Shown one piece after another: positions 33,338-46,100 of a stretch of 64,000 nt of DNA (the stretch's first letter is position 1; each line of letters begins with the position of its first letter). The DNA is from Vitrella brassicaformis (taxonomy: Eukaryota > Sar > Vitrellaceae). The stretch is from the NCBI GenBank assembly GCA_001179505.1, contig CDMY01000781.1, positions 203,451 to 267,450 of the forward strand, in the 5' to 3' direction. Made by a program: the position numbers and the translations under genes. The notes under the pieces were generated by a model. It was not told where the DNA came from, did not search any database, and saw only the letters and a program-made list of their open reading frames with translations.

Positions 33338-36176
33338 TCAGATGAGCGGCCTGGGTCTGGCCCTGAAGAGCTCATGCAGTCTGGCCTCACACAGCAGCGA
33401 CGACCTGTCCACCGACGACAGCCAATCCCAATGCACATTCCCACGATCACCAACACCACCTCCCGCACCACTGCCCATGCAGCCGCCATGATGATCGTAG
33501 AAGTGGGCGATCCTCCCAGCGCCCAGCCGCAGTATCTCGCTAGCAGCTGGGGCTGCCGGTGGGCGGCAGCTGGTGCTGTTGATGGTGTGTTTGGGTGGCG
33601 GCGGCACCTGGTGCTCCTCGATGCAGGTGTACTCGGCGATGAGCGAGGTGAGGGCCTCGTCGGCGGCGTGGATCTCCCCGGCTGGCATATACCGCGTGTA
33701 GTGGTGCAGGTGGGCCTGCAGGTGGGCAGGTGAAAGGCAGATCAATCAGATGACTGACTGACGTGTCTGTCCATTGGGTGTGTGATGTGATGTGCATCTG
33801 AGTGGGTGGCTGTGGTGTGTGGCGTACAACATACCTTTCTGTCGTACAGTTTGTGGAATCTGGTCTGTATTTGGTGCAGCAGGTCGCGGACGCCACACGA
33901 GTTGGACAGCGACAGGAGGCTGTACTTGTGGCCGGCGGGGGGCGTGTCGCAGATGCCGACCTTAAACGCATCCTACACACACACACCGGCAAAGCGAGAG
34001 CTCTCGCCTCCGTCCTCTTCTCTCTCGGCTGCGTGGTACCTCGTTCCATCTGAGCATCTTAAGGTGGCTCTTCACCCTGCAGGCATTCACGACGACACAG
34101 ACGCGAAATACACCATGCCCCTTGATGGCTGCCGGCTGCCTGGCGCCCACCGAGCTACGTTCCGTGTGACGTCGGCGATGGCCGCATCGCCGCGGACGAT
34201 GAACGCGGTGGCCATGCAGCTGACACAGCCGAGAGAGAGAGGGAACACACAATCAGCCAATGTCAGGGACAGGATGGATGCTTTGATGGCTCACGTGGAG
34301 GCCTTCGGGTGTATGTTGATGACCTGGTGGGCCGGCGACAGCACGTCGCTGAACAGCTGATCGAACCTGACACCAACACAGATCACATCCAAAAGCGTCT
34401 TTGCCCACGTGGATGTCAGCCGACTCCATGGCTTCCTTCCCCCGGCTGACTGACCCCCTTGGCAGCATGGCTTTGTGGTCGACCTTCTTGGGGTCTCCTC
34501 GTGTGGGGGCCGAGTGGCTGTTGATCGGACTCATCGATGACAGCAGAAAATGCAAACCCGGATACGGCACCTGAGGCATGGCCATGGATGCACTGATGGA
34601 CAGACCGGCACATCGACACGAGCTGCATTCTGTGTGTGTGGCCAGATGGGGTGTGTACCAGGTTGGTAGTGATTTCGTTGAGGTCAATGTTGAGCGTGCC
34701 CTCAAAGCGCATAGAACTGCACACTCACACGCACACCATTAACGAAAGCGCATTGGGTCATGTTGCTGACCTGGTGAGGTCGAGCAGCAGGTTGGCAACG
34801 ATGCCATTCATTTTGCTGAATGGGTGCTTGTGAGTCTTGCGCCCCCGGCCGAGCCCCGGCCTGCCCGGCGCCCTGACGCTGACACTCTCCCATGGCGACA
34901 CCGACTGAGGCGGCAGCACCCGACCCAGCTGCTGAGAGACCTCCGCCTGCAAGCAGGCAGACAGGAAGCATCCGTGTGTGTGTGGTGGGGGAGTGGCGGA
35001 GGGGCGACCTTTGCTGTCATTGCGTTGGTCATTTTGATGAGAGCGTCGTTGGCTATGGGCAGCACACACGAGGCATGCTCCTTCAACACACGCAGCGCCA
35101 ACGCACTGACATGACAGACACACACACCAGCAATGGCATGCTTCCTGATGCTGCCTGATGCTGCCGTGAGTGTGAGTGTGTGTGCCTGTTGTAGGGTGAT
35201 GTGATGACGTCGTCATCCTCTGAGGGAAACACGGCCGTCACGAAGCGATACACATCGGGGTAAGCATGCTCCAACACTGCACACACACACACCACACGCA
35301 CACGAGATGGAGGTCGCTGCTATATGTGTGTCCATCCATCCATGTGACCGTACGCTGCAGCAAATAGCATCCGGTGCCCGACCCCGTGCCGCCCCCGAGG
35401 GAGTGGAGGAAGAAAAACGACTGAAGCGAATCGCAATGCTCCACCGGACGACGGACCTGACACACAGAGAGAGGGAGTAGGAAGCCCATCGATGTGATTG
35501 CATTGACTGCCTGACCTTTTCGAGCAGCTGGTCGCGATACCGCACGCCATAGTCATTGTAACCCTGCGCCCTGAGGGGGTCAATCCAACACACATACACA
35601 CACACCACAACCACAATGCTGCCCGTGGGTTCTTCCCCAGGCGGCCGCTCACCAGTTGTTTCCCGAGCCGGATACGTCTGTGATGAGCTGTCGCGAGTCG
35701 AAGAGGTCCCTCAGCGGCCCCCTCATCAGCTCGTTGACCACACCCTCCTCCATGTCCACCAACACCGCCTGACACACACCACATCATGCCAACCACCATA
35801 GGTCACCATGGATGGATGGACGGATGGATGGATGTGCATCCACTCACTCACCCGTGCCCGCAGCGTCTTGACGGGGGCAGTGCCATCGCCAACCGGGATC
35901 TCCTTCGGATCTGAAAACCTGCGCACACACACACAGTACAGAGAGAGAGAGAGGGAGAGATCAAGGGATGGATCGGACGGTCAGATCTGGCTGTGGGCAT
36001 TGCCTCATCTCATCTGCCCACCGTGTGTCAACGTTTCTGAAGAGAACTGAGGTGCCGGCGTCGAACTGTCCCTTCTTGTTGTATGAGGCATGTTCGTTGA
36101 GGGCTTCGCTCCAGAAGATGCTGCCGATCTGGTTGCCGCACTGACCGACCTGCACCACTATCAACTCCCGAGGCAT
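33338..36176 (-). CDS. TUBE1: Epsilon-tubulin
   Basis: Fifteen exons (36022-36176, 35852-35918, 35653-35768, 35516-35570, 35354-35456, 35186-35276, 35009-35105, 34771-34946, 34659-34716, 34455-34570, 34295-34366, 34151-34219, 34040-34076, 33835-33972, 33338-33715) give 575 aa. Tubulin landmarks include [54 protein letters not shown] and the GTP loop [10 protein letters not shown]. Epsilon-specific context includes [17 protein letters not shown]-like [29 protein letters not shown] and [16 protein letters not shown]. Epsilon-tubulin is needed for triplet microtubules and stable centrioles. The C-terminal tail is about 60 residues longer than in human. The intron after exon 6 starts with GC (35185). 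Confidence 0.93.
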
Positions 36177-36293
36177 AACGCCAAATGCGATGCGTTCAAC
36201 CTCTCATCGCCCGATGCTCCCCGATCGCCGAGGTGCAATTCTGGACGGCTGGCGCGAGCCCAGGGTGATTCTGAGCTGAAGCGCTTGCCGATA

Positions 36294-37806
36294 ATGCGGA
36301 CGACGGCGAACCCCAATTACGTGGCTCATGCGTCCTCGTCGATGCTGGACGGCAGCTGTTTCTCTGGCGAGGTGCTGGACCACTTCGCGCGGCGCGAGGA
36401 GGAGCTGCTGCTGAGGAACCAAGAACTCGACCGCAAGAAGGAACAGGTACGTACGTCTCCATCAACTAACTCCACAACACAATGCAGTACCTACGCAGGG
36501 GTGAGAGGCAGGCTTTGCACTGGTGTGTGTGTGTGTGTGTTGCGTGTGCAGACGGTGTTGGATGCGGAGCGTCTTCTGGAGAGTGTGGGCACTGCCGCCG
36601 CAGCTCCACACCCCTCCCTCACCCTCAGACACGACAGCACCGACCCCTCCCCACCCCCATCGCAGCACCACATCCACACCCACATCCACACACATGCACC
36701 GGAGCCCCCTGTGGCTGACCCGTCCGCCCCAGGTCTGGAGAGCCAGCTGCCCAGCGACCTGGGCATCGATGTCGACATCGATGGGCCATCGCCATTCCTG
36801 GAGGGACAATCCAAGACCAACACGGTGGTCCAGCGGGGCAGCAGACCGGCTGCGCGTGGTGACGATACTAGTGCGGGTGGAGGTGGAGGTGGTTTGTCGT
36901 CCGCGTCGACCCGTGCGTTGACGCATCAGGGGTACTCTCGGGCGATGTCTGGGCGGGAGGAGGACGAGGGCGGCAGCAGTGGGAGGGGGGCGGTGGGTGG
37001 AGTTGGCCGCAGTGGCAGTAGTGTGATAGCGTCTGCAGGTGCCATGAGTGTGGGGGCTAAGGTGGGCAGCATCACCACCACCAGTGTGGCTGCTAGTGGC
37101 CAGGGCGGGGGAGGGTCGGTGCGGGGCAAGGAGGAACGGGTCATCGATGACGTCTTCATCAACACACACGTGGTGGGGTGGTGGGCGGCACACCAGATGG
37201 GACACAGACAGACACAAAGAAAGGGGTGGAGGATGTGTCTGTCTGTGCTGTGTGTTGTCCTTCCTTGCAGCCGATGGGTGGCGATGTGACGACACTCCAC
37301 GCAACCATTCGGCTGCAGAAAGCACGGTGAGTGAGTGACCCTTACCTTACACCCACCCAAGACACCAACCACATCAGTGCCATCAGTGCATCTGATCTGC
37401 CCTCCTTCCTGCTCATACATACCATTCATACCATTCAGGATTCTCTCCTTGCAAGAGGAGCTGCAGCGCCGCACCCAGGAGTTGGGCACCCACCGGCACG
37501 AGCTGGTATCGTGTCAAGAGGAGGCCAAGGGTCTGCGGGATGACGTCAAGAAGTTGCAGCGGCAGACACAGCACCTGGAGACCAACCTGGAGAAGAATAT
37601 CAAGAAGAATGACGACTTCAGCCAGGTCAGTTTGCGTCTGGGTGTGTGTCTCTGAAATGAATGGGTATGTGTGCACTGCAGCGGCTTAGTTCGACTGAGT
37701 CCATGTTGGCTGACGTACGTCGCGAGAAGGAGCAGCTGAGGACTCAGCTCAGGAAGGCAGGTCAGTCACCACCCGCCCCGCAGCGCTGGCTGGCTTCTCA
37801 CATCAA

Positions 37807-37840
<34 letters not shown>

Positions 37841-38601
37841 TGGTGCAGACGTAGAGGTGGGTGGCAAGGAGAAGCGTCTGGGTCGTCTGCAGGAGGAGCT
37901 CGACAAGTACAGAAGCCAACTCAGGGACAAACGCACTGACGATAGAGAACGGTATGCCAAGCTGCCAACCAGCCACCCACCGGCATGGCATCATGGGCGT
38001 GGCCACCGTGTACTCTCCTCTGTGTGTGTGTGTGTGTGTCCAGTGCGTCTGCGGACCGACAGACGGTCGATCGCCTCATGGCTGAGGTCAAGAAGCTAGA
38101 GCGGTAGTCGAGGCGCTCACACAACTAACGAAGAGGATGAGATGGAGACACTCCCGTTCAAACGGGATGATGTGTGTCTGTGTGCCTTTGTGTGTGTGTG
38201 TGTGTGCAGGCAGCGTGGTGAGCTGGTGTCCGTCTTCAAGAAGCAGGCCAAACTCATCGACAACCTCAAGAGACAAAAAATACACATGGAAGCTGGTATG
38301 CACCCCTTTCCCATTAGCCCGCCACACACACGTTTCCCACCAGCCCATGCAATCTCTCTCTCTGTCAGCTCGTGTGCTCGGTTTCACTGAGGAGGAGTTC
38401 TATCGCCTCTTAGATCTTGACGAGCAACTGCCCCGCGCCGCCCCCGCCCCCGCCCCAGCCCCAGCCGCTGCTGCATCATCGTCGTCGGCGTCAGGCAGGG
38501 CCAGTGGGCCAGTGGCTGCGCCGAGGGTGGCTAGGAAGAGACCACCTGGTGCTGCTGATGGGGGTGGGGAGAGGGGCGAAGGGCAGGAGACGACTGAATG
38601 A
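36294..38601 (+). CDS. TEX9: TEX9-like coiled-coil protein
   Basis: Nine exons (36294-36446, 36552-37169, 37271-37326, 37439-37625, 37682-37760, 37849-37951, 38044-38103, 38210-38295, 38369-38601) give 524 aa. The N-terminus has LDHFARREEELLLRNQELDR. A Gly/Ser/Pro-rich insert occupies exon 2. A long coiled coil covers exons 3-8. The diagnostic C-terminal block is LVSVFKKQAKLIDNLKRQKI followed by HMEAARVLGFTEEEFYRLL, as in TEX9 of animals and flagellates. TEX9 is associated with centriolar satellites and cilia in published work on animals. The last 60 residues are Ala/Pro/Arg-rich. The start codon is 117 bp from that of the divergent epsilon-tubulin. Confidence 0.85.
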
Positions 38602-41562
38602 CTGAGGGGTGTATAGGTGGGGGTGGGTGGGAGAGATGATTGTGTGGACAGTTTGCCGGTCTGTGAGTTCACTCATGGTCGTGTTAGCCTCGTTGTGGTC
38701 TGAGTCGGGGTGAACACGATGGATGGATGAATCAATGGATTCAGAATAGGACATGAAACGAGTTCCGCAGCGACCCACCGCACACCCGCCCCCTCACTCA
38801 CTCACGTGCACCCGTCTCTCCAGCTATCAACGACCGACGCCCCACCCCCCACCCCCCGCCCGCCCCAAATCCATCGATCCATGCCTCCCTCCTCTGCACA
38901 GCGACCGACCCACAACCTTCCCCCTCTCTCCCCCTTTGACACACGTATATCCTTCCTCCATCCCCGTGGATATGTATTAGACGACACGTCGACAAAAGGT
39001 GAGACGAAAACACGATTTGGACTGGCGACCGATAGAGACGCATGGTGTTCGTTTGTGTGGGCGTGGCCCCAGCACCGTGTGCGCGTGTGTTCGAAGCGTG
39101 TGCAGCACTGTGGCGACCAGCGCGTCTGGACCCCAGTGGCCTCGAGTTGGAGACCCCTGGGACACAGACACGCCCGGCTCCAGAGTGCATCAACACACGG
39201 CCAAGATCACACGTACGTGACGTGATGGTAGTGGGAAAGGATATAGGATATAGGCAAGCCCATTCGAAACATCGCCAGCCATCCATCCATCCATCCATGT
39301 ATGTATTTGAAAAAGACGGAATGTCCGTCCTTGCAGTCAGTCAGTCAATCATGTGACGTCACGTAAAGACAGACAGACAGACAGACACGAAACAAGACGG
39401 AAAACCGACCCATCAATCCATCAACCAACCAACCAACCAACTCACGCCCACACCAACACCCATACACGACGCTCAGCCACTTTGCTGGTCTTTCCGAGCG
39501 TCGCGTCAAGCCAGGAATGCAGGCAGGCAGGCAGGCAGGGAGAGAGGGAGGGAGGCAGCGAGGGAGATAGGTAGGGAGGGAGGGAGGGAGGAACATAAAT
39601 CCGACCAGAGGCCACGAAAGGCAGGCATCATATCATCACTTGTTCCGTCCCACCCCACCCCATGAGCGTTATGACATGCATCCATTCAGTGACGTATAGA
39701 CAGACAGAGACAGACAGACACCTGTACATGTACGTACGGAGGATAGATAAGGTCGGCCCGGGGCATCCTGCGCCCGGGCAGGCAGGTCAAGTAGCTCCTG
39801 CGCAGGCAGACAGGCAGGCAGGCAGGGAGGCATTGTCCATCCATCCACCCACCCACCCACCCACTCGTCCATCCATTCATTGGTTTATATACGGCGGTCT
39901 CATGCATCCATCCATGCATCCATCGTCATGTGGAGATTCAACACAACAAACACATATGTACGTGTGTATATCAGTGACGTAACTGACACGTGGGTACGCT
40001 CTCTTGGGTTGAGGTGAGCGGGGCGGGGCGGGGCGGGTTAGTCTAGCTAGCTAGTTTACAAGATACCAACACACCACAACATCACACACACATGCACCCA
40101 TCCATCCATCCATCCACCACACGAATGCAGAAGCCTCCGTCATGTGTCAGGTAGGAAGCGTCGTGTGCCAGGTATGTCTCTCCTCACCATGTCAATCAAC
40201 AAGGGCGTGTGAAAACCTTCTTGACTGCATGTCCGTCCGTCAGCCAGCCAGTCCATGTCACTCAACAAAACGCAACACCCCTCACCCAGCACCGGCAGCA
40301 CCAGCAGCAGCACACACATGACGATGCAATGCAATTCATCCAGAGGCAGCCGTTCGTCCATCCATCCATCCATGAGTCGATCATTCATCCAAACCATAAT
40401 AAACTCCCGTGCATGTGCGAGAGTGGAAGCGAACCACTAACTGCGAAAGAAAGTCAAAAAAGCGGTGCCAACATCCATCCATCCATCCGACAGCCAGCCT
40501 GAACCACGCAAACGCCACTCCCCGACAGCCATACGAACAGCCAGCCAGCCAGCCGTACAGACAGACAGACAGACAGGCAGACAGGCAGACAGCCATTGTT
40601 AGATAGCTTACAGACAGTCGTTCGTTGAGACATGAGCCAGGCCGGCCAGCCACGCATACGAGTACGTACTGGGCTCACTAGCTCGCTCGCCCAAGTGGGT
40701 TGGTCAGTCAAAATTGACCCGCCTCTCTCCCTCTAGTCTAGAACACGATCCTTCCCGCCCTCCCCTTGTATATACACACACACAAACGAGCGATACTTAC
40801 ACAATACACACATACATACATGTGCACTGACTGACTGGTGCAGACAGATTCCCGTGTCCGGATGGCTGCCTGCCTGTTGGTTGACGTCCCCCTCGCACAG
40901 CACCAGCCCCCACCACACACCACCCACGCCATGCCATGCCACTGTGTGTTACAGATCGTGCAGCAGCTGTCAGTCAGTCAGTCAGCAGAGAAGACACCAA
41001 TCAGCTTACACCCCGGCAGCAAAATTGGTCCCGCCCAACAGACAGACTCACAGACAGACGTTCACTTGCTAGTCAGCTCCCTATCACGGCCGTAACGTAC
41101 GTACGCAAGGCAGCCAGCCAGGGTGGGAGGGTGGGTGGGTGGGTGAGAAGAGGCATAGGGGGACCAGACAGACAGACAGTTCAAGATTGACGCCCACGTA
41201 CGCAGCACACCAGCTGTGCAGCGTCTCTTTCTCTCTCTCTCTCCCCAATGGCCAACAAACGAGCCCCCGGCTTCCTGTTCCCCCTGCCCCACCCGTCGTG
41301 TGTTCGGTAGTGTATACAGAAAAGAACGCCCGTCATTGTCTGCACGCCACGCCACACCGCGCCACCCCGTCATTGCTTAGTATCAAAAAGATAGCAATCA
41401 TTGATCTAGCTATGCATGCCAGCCATGTCACCACTCACACGCTCATGCCATTGCGGCCGAGTGGACGGCCACCCGCACACCGATCGAATTCTCCACCGCC
41501 AGACCGCCGACACACCAACGCGTGTATATGTGTGTGGCACCGCCTCCCTCCTTGTCTCTTCG
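38602..41562. repeat. 3-kb microsatellite-rich region without a supported gene
   Basis: Repeated CATC, CAGA, GGCA and GGAG tetramer runs occur, for example at about 39283-39298, 39366-39387, 39521-39590, 39841-39870, 40101-40117, 40360-40372, 40560-40592 and 41115-41145. Tandem GGGGC pentamers lie at about 40020-40036. Some frames stay open only because they read through repeats. No splice-consistent exon, tRNA or rRNA was recognised. Confidence 0.6.
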
Positions 41563-42015
41563 CTATGATGACGACTGGCACTCTGCGGAGGACGGAGCGC
41601 TCTCCCCCTCCATGGCCGCGAGGGCGGCCCGCCGCTTGATCAGCTCCCAGTCGTATGTCGGGGCTGCCCGCGGCCGGCTCACCCAACCTACTCACACATA
41701 CAGGCACACAGAATGAGCACAGCCTTCCCCTCCCCAGTCCCACTACAAGTGCTCTTCTGAGTGCGTACTCTTCACGAAGATATTGGTGGCGAGGAGTGCA
41801 GGGAGCAGCAGGAGCGGCCAGTACGATGGCGGGGCCTCTGTGCGCAACGTGGGCCGGCCCAAGTTGTGTGTCCTGAAGCCCAAAGACACACGAGAACATG
41901 ACAGTCCACCTGGCCACCAAAAGAGTGCGTTGCCTTACCACCGTGTGGAGCCTAGAGTGGCTGCGACAGTGCTGGTGCGGACGGTGCGGCTGAAGAACCC
42001 AGAAGCCATGGCCAT
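41563..42015 (-). CDS. Small putative mitochondrial single-TM protein
   Basis: Three exons (41939-42015, 41769-41872, 41563-41663) give 93 aa, too fragmented to show as a long open frame. The start MAMASGFFSRTVRTSTVAAT lacks acidic residues and has spaced arginines, typical of a mitochondrial presequence. A single TM helix follows (YWPLLLLPALLATNIFV), then a short charged tail (TYDWELIKRRAALAAMEGES). All junctions have GT-AG ends and the phases agree. Size and layout resemble accessory subunits of respiratory complexes or ATP synthase, but no family was recognised. The gene is divergent from the one at 42256. Confidence 0.55.
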
Positions 42016-42170
42016 AGACGTATCGGTGAGTGCAAGGGCGAGTGAACGGACACTTAGTCTAGGACTCGCACAGGAAGTTCTTTGCTGAAACACGGGATGT
42101 GTAGGGAGCTCCCGAAACGGAGGTGCTTGAGCGAAGAAGGAAAGACAGAGACCTCGACTCTCTCACTGGA

Positions 42171-42179
42171 TTAGGGTTT
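42171..42179 (-). promoter_or_regulatory. Telo-box-like TTAGGGTTT
   Basis: It reads AAACCCTAA on the minus strand. It lies between the divergent 93-aa mitochondrial-type gene and the acidic-protein gene. Confidence 0.4.
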
Positions 42180-42190
42180 CTCGCCCCATT

Positions 42191-42223
42191 AGCTCGCAGT
42201 GAACGCTTCTCTCTTAGCTCGCA
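42191..42223 (+). promoter_or_regulatory. Two AGCTCGCA motifs upstream of the acidic-protein gene
   Basis: Copies at 42191-42198 and 42216-42223 lie 57 and 32 bp before the ATG at 42256, in sense orientation. Confidence 0.5.
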
Positions 42224-42255
42224 CATCCGAAGAGAATTTCTGCCTCTCTGTCGCC

Positions 42256-42809
42256 ATGGCTGGGCTCTTTGGAAGCTGTTGCTGCTGCGTGAGTGCGGCC
42301 CCCTCGAAGAAAGAGGAAGAGAAGCTTGACGACAGGACCCAAACAACACAAACGCGTGTCAAGTTCGAGGAGCAGCCTGCTGTCGCCAAGAAAGGCGTCA
42401 AGCCCAAGAAGACACGCCGCGGCACCGGCCTCTCGAGGAAGAAAGGCGAGGCAGAAGACGAGGACGAGGAAGCCGACGCGAAGGAGGGCGAGGAGGACAA
42501 TGCTGACGAGGGGAGGGGGGCCAGTGGGGAGAAGGGGGAAGACGAAGATGACGAGGAGGAGTATGACTCTCCAACCGCCAAGAGACTGCAGATGCAAAGG
42601 GGGCGGAAAGGAACGGGTCAGTCTGCAATGAATGACAAACACGGGCGCGTCGACACATGTGATGTGTGACTGTCTGTCTGCCGTGTGTGCGTGCAGGTCT
42701 CCCTGACGCCGAGATGCGGGCACGGTTGATGGCTGAAGACGAGGATGAAGACGACGACGAGGAGAATGGCGAGGAGGAGGGAGAAGATGAGAGCAAGGGC
42801 AAATCCTGA
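42256..42809 (+). CDS. Acidic protein with N-terminal cysteine cluster
   Basis: Two exons (42256-42616, 42697-42809) give 157 aa. The start MAGLFGSCCCCVS offers four adjacent cysteines for palmitoylation, so membrane attachment is likely. A basic stretch follows (KKGVKPKKTRRGTGLSRKK), then long runs of Glu/Asp broken by one neutral segment. No globular domain is evident. Two AGCTCGCA copies (42191-42198, 42216-42223) and a TTAGGGTTT motif (42171-42179) lie just upstream. Confidence 0.7.
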
Positions 42810-43120
42810 TGGTGGAAACGCACCATCGAACGAGCCCCGTCGACCCTTGAGTGGCTGTGCATGACGGGTTGTGTTGCTATTTGATTGGACCATCCTTTCG
42901 CGTCGATGGAGGGTGACGGTGTGTGTTGGCTGGGGGGCGGGGGCGAGGGAGACAGAGCTTGTTGGTGCTGTCACTGCATAATCGGTTGACTGACGTGTAC
43001 ACGGAACATCCACTTCAGAACAAGTCAGACAGGCGAACAAGAAGAAACATCCAGAAGACACGCGCACGCATATCGACATCTGCAGATAAATAAAAGTAAC
43101 AAAATACACACATCCAGACA
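42810..43120. other. Convergent spacer
   Basis: This is 311 bp between convergent gene ends. No feature was seen. Confidence 0.5.
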
Positions 43121-46100
43121 TCACGTCTCTTTAACAGCCGGCAATTTGACAGTGGTGGACGGCACTCGGTCCTTCATCCACCCTTCACTCGACAGGGTTA
43201 GATACCCGTAGCTCCCCGTCCCTTCATCCGTTGTCTCCGAGGGCGCCACCCGATTGTCCCTCTTTCCCGCTTCACTGTTGTTGATTGCGACGGGAGGCAG
43301 CGAGACGGGCGTCAGGACTGAGACGGCAGGCGGCCTGGGCTCCTCACCGTCGGAGACAATGACGAGGACTGGCCGGGGGCTCTTCGGTGTCATTTCTCTT
43401 GAGCCAGCAGAGCGATCGAAAGACCGCACACTGGCTGGCCGTGACATTGGAGGTGAGGGCGGGGGGGAGATCTGGTTTGGAGACGGAGGGCCACCTTCGA
43501 CTGTCACTCGACGCCACGTATTGGGGTAGAAGACCTTCGCTGTCGCACTGACAGCCAGAAGAAGAAAGAAAGAAGGTGGATGACACAGCAGGTGTGGCAG
43601 CCTTCTCTGTGACGTACGTTCGGGGCAGTGGAGGGAGGTCAATTGGGTGCAATCGTGGGGACGGGTGGTGGTTAGTTGTGTCTCTTGAGGTCTCTGCCAT
43701 CTTCGTCTTGGACACCTTCCGGTACTTCCACATCTTCCGCCTTGTCCACGTCTCCTCCGTTTCCTCCAGCTCTTTCAGCACCGAGCCGCGCCAGCCCCCT
43801 CCACTCCTCATCGATGCGGCGTGCCGAGGCGAGCTGGAAATGTGAGTGCGTCTCGCATGGCCGGAGACATGGTCTTTCGGCTTCTTGGATTTGGATGCTG
43901 CCGGAAGCTCGTACTTCTTCTCTTCGTAGTAAATTCTCCCACCCGGCACGACTAGACGAGTGATCTTTGGAGAGGGAGGACGGCTGGCTGGGGGCGCTGG
44001 CGGCTGGATGGGGAGAGGCAATGGGCTGAATGATATGGCCTTTTTGCCGTGTTGCCGCTTCTTGGCTGCAGACGGCTGCTCCTCCGACTGCTGGAGGGGC
44101 ACTATCTCGAGGGGCGCCGGCGGTGGCGAGTCTTCCCTTTTCTGGATGACTTGGCGCTGCCGCTTGCGCACATCCCGCAACCTGAAGCTCGACAGGGTCA
44201 TTCTGCGGTGGTCGATCAACTCGCTGCCAACTGCAGGAAAAGACATGATGACAAAAAGGGCTTATCCGATGCTAGTGATACCATTTCATGCGTGGAGTAC
44301 CTTGTCGCCCTCCGGCTTTCCACGGCAGGCCTTCTACACTACTGTCATCCCTGTCGTAGTCGTCGCTCTGCCTGTCCTCATCCATGGAGGGCGGCAGCCG
44401 GCGAGCAGTCCGATCCCGCGCAGTGCTGCCGTGCCCGACACCCTCGATGCACATCAACGTGTCGATCTCCATGCCGCGTCTTGCAAATGGAGAGGAGCGA
44501 CGCAGAAGAGGCAGCGATGGGTGGCCTTTGTCAACCAGTTGTGTCATTTCAGGATGGAAGTAGGCCGCATCAGGGTGGTAGATAGCCGACATGCGCGCGT
44601 GTCTGCTCCACGAGACACAAGAAGTGGACGACCGTCTCTCTGCTTCGGCTAAATGCTTCTCTCTCACCTTGTTGCGCTGATAGTGAGTGGGATGGAGAGG
44701 TCCTCGTCAGACATCGGCTCTCCAACGGCCTCGCGTAGGACAGCAAGAGCGTCCTTGACCTCTTCGTCGCCCTCCTTTTCCTTCAGCGCAAGCTCGATCA
44801 TCTCCTGCTCCAGACTGTCCTCTGGTGTCGCCTTCTGCTGACCTCGACGTGGTTCAACAATCTCCTCTGGCATCGCGGACGGAAGCTCGGCTACACTAGC
44901 GTCTCTGAGTCGCGGCGCTAGAGGCGGCAACGGCGCAAGAGGCGGCAGCGCACCATGTCCTTCGAGACCAAATGCGCCGCCTTGAGCTCCCAGTCCCCTT
45001 GGCGCCTTGACGCCGAGAGATGGTCGAGTGAAAGCTTTCGCCGACGGCCGGTCTTTCACTCCAACACCAACGGAGAGCGGGGGCACTCGGGGAAAGACAG
45101 CGGCAACGGCGGCATCAGGCTTGACAGCTTCAGCTTCTTCAACACCGGCCTCTTCTGGCTGGCTGGAGACATCAGGCCGCACAGGTCGTCCCCTTAGAGT
45201 CGACACAGTGGTGCGCCTTGCGGTGACAACTGCGGCAGATGGCGGAGCGCCGAATCTGTCGACCACTTCGGCCTCTTCCTCTTCTATAATACGGGTTGGG
45301 GAAGTCTCCAAGCCGACCAATGCACGCCTGACGGGTGGCGGCTCAACAGAGGGCTTCTCCCTCTCCTCCACCGCTGCCTCGGGTGCGGGTATGGACGGCT
45401 GGGGAGACGGCTCGTCCCATCGTTGTGGTTCTGGCGATTGCGGAATCTGGACTGGTGTCGTCTTTGGGATCGGAGCACCAGCATCCGGTCGCGAGGGCGC
45501 TGTAACGGGTGCCGTTGTTGGGATAGTCGCGGGTTTGGACGGCGGCCCGCTGACGGGGAGTGGCGCAGGCCCTGCAGGCGCAGATGGCTGCATTCTGGTC
45601 TCTGCACGGACTGAAGGCGCCTTCCCTGTGGCGGGAGGAGGGGCAGCAGGTGCAGGCGGCTGCTCTTTCGTGATTGAAGGTCGCTCCAATGTATCCGGCG
45701 GGGAGACACGTGGCTGTTCAGCTCGCTCCTCTTTGATCTCCTCCTGCTTGGCTGCTGCAGCAGCTGCTGTTGGCTTGTCCATCGAGCGCCTTTCCGCCTT
45801 TTCCACTCTGTCCTTCTCCGGCACCTCTTCACGACGCACCTCTGCTGGTCTCACAGCTTCTTGTGTCTCCTTGGTAGGTTCTCGGGCAGCAGGTGGTAGT
45901 GTTGCTGCCGGCAGCAGTGGCCGCTCCCGCCTGGGCTGAGACGGCCGATCCTCAGACAGCGCCAGCCGCCTCTCCGAATCCAGGTGACCGGAGGGCGACT
46001 CCAGTGGTGAGGATGGGCCAGAAACCACAACCGACAGCTGCTCTCCGGTCATCTGCCGGGCCATTTGCGTCTGCACCAGCACCTCAGCAAGTGTCCCTCG

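Noticed and set aside
38753-39298. Plus- and minus-strand open frames in the microsatellite-rich region
   Set aside because: Composition is simple Pro/His/Ser or Gly/Trp from repeats, and no acceptor/donor pair yields a protein-like sequence.
45007-45939. Plus-strand Gly/Ser/Ala-rich frame of 310 codons
   Set aside because: It is antisense to the 1.8-kb low-complexity exon of the coiled-coil gene; high GC explains the lack of stops.
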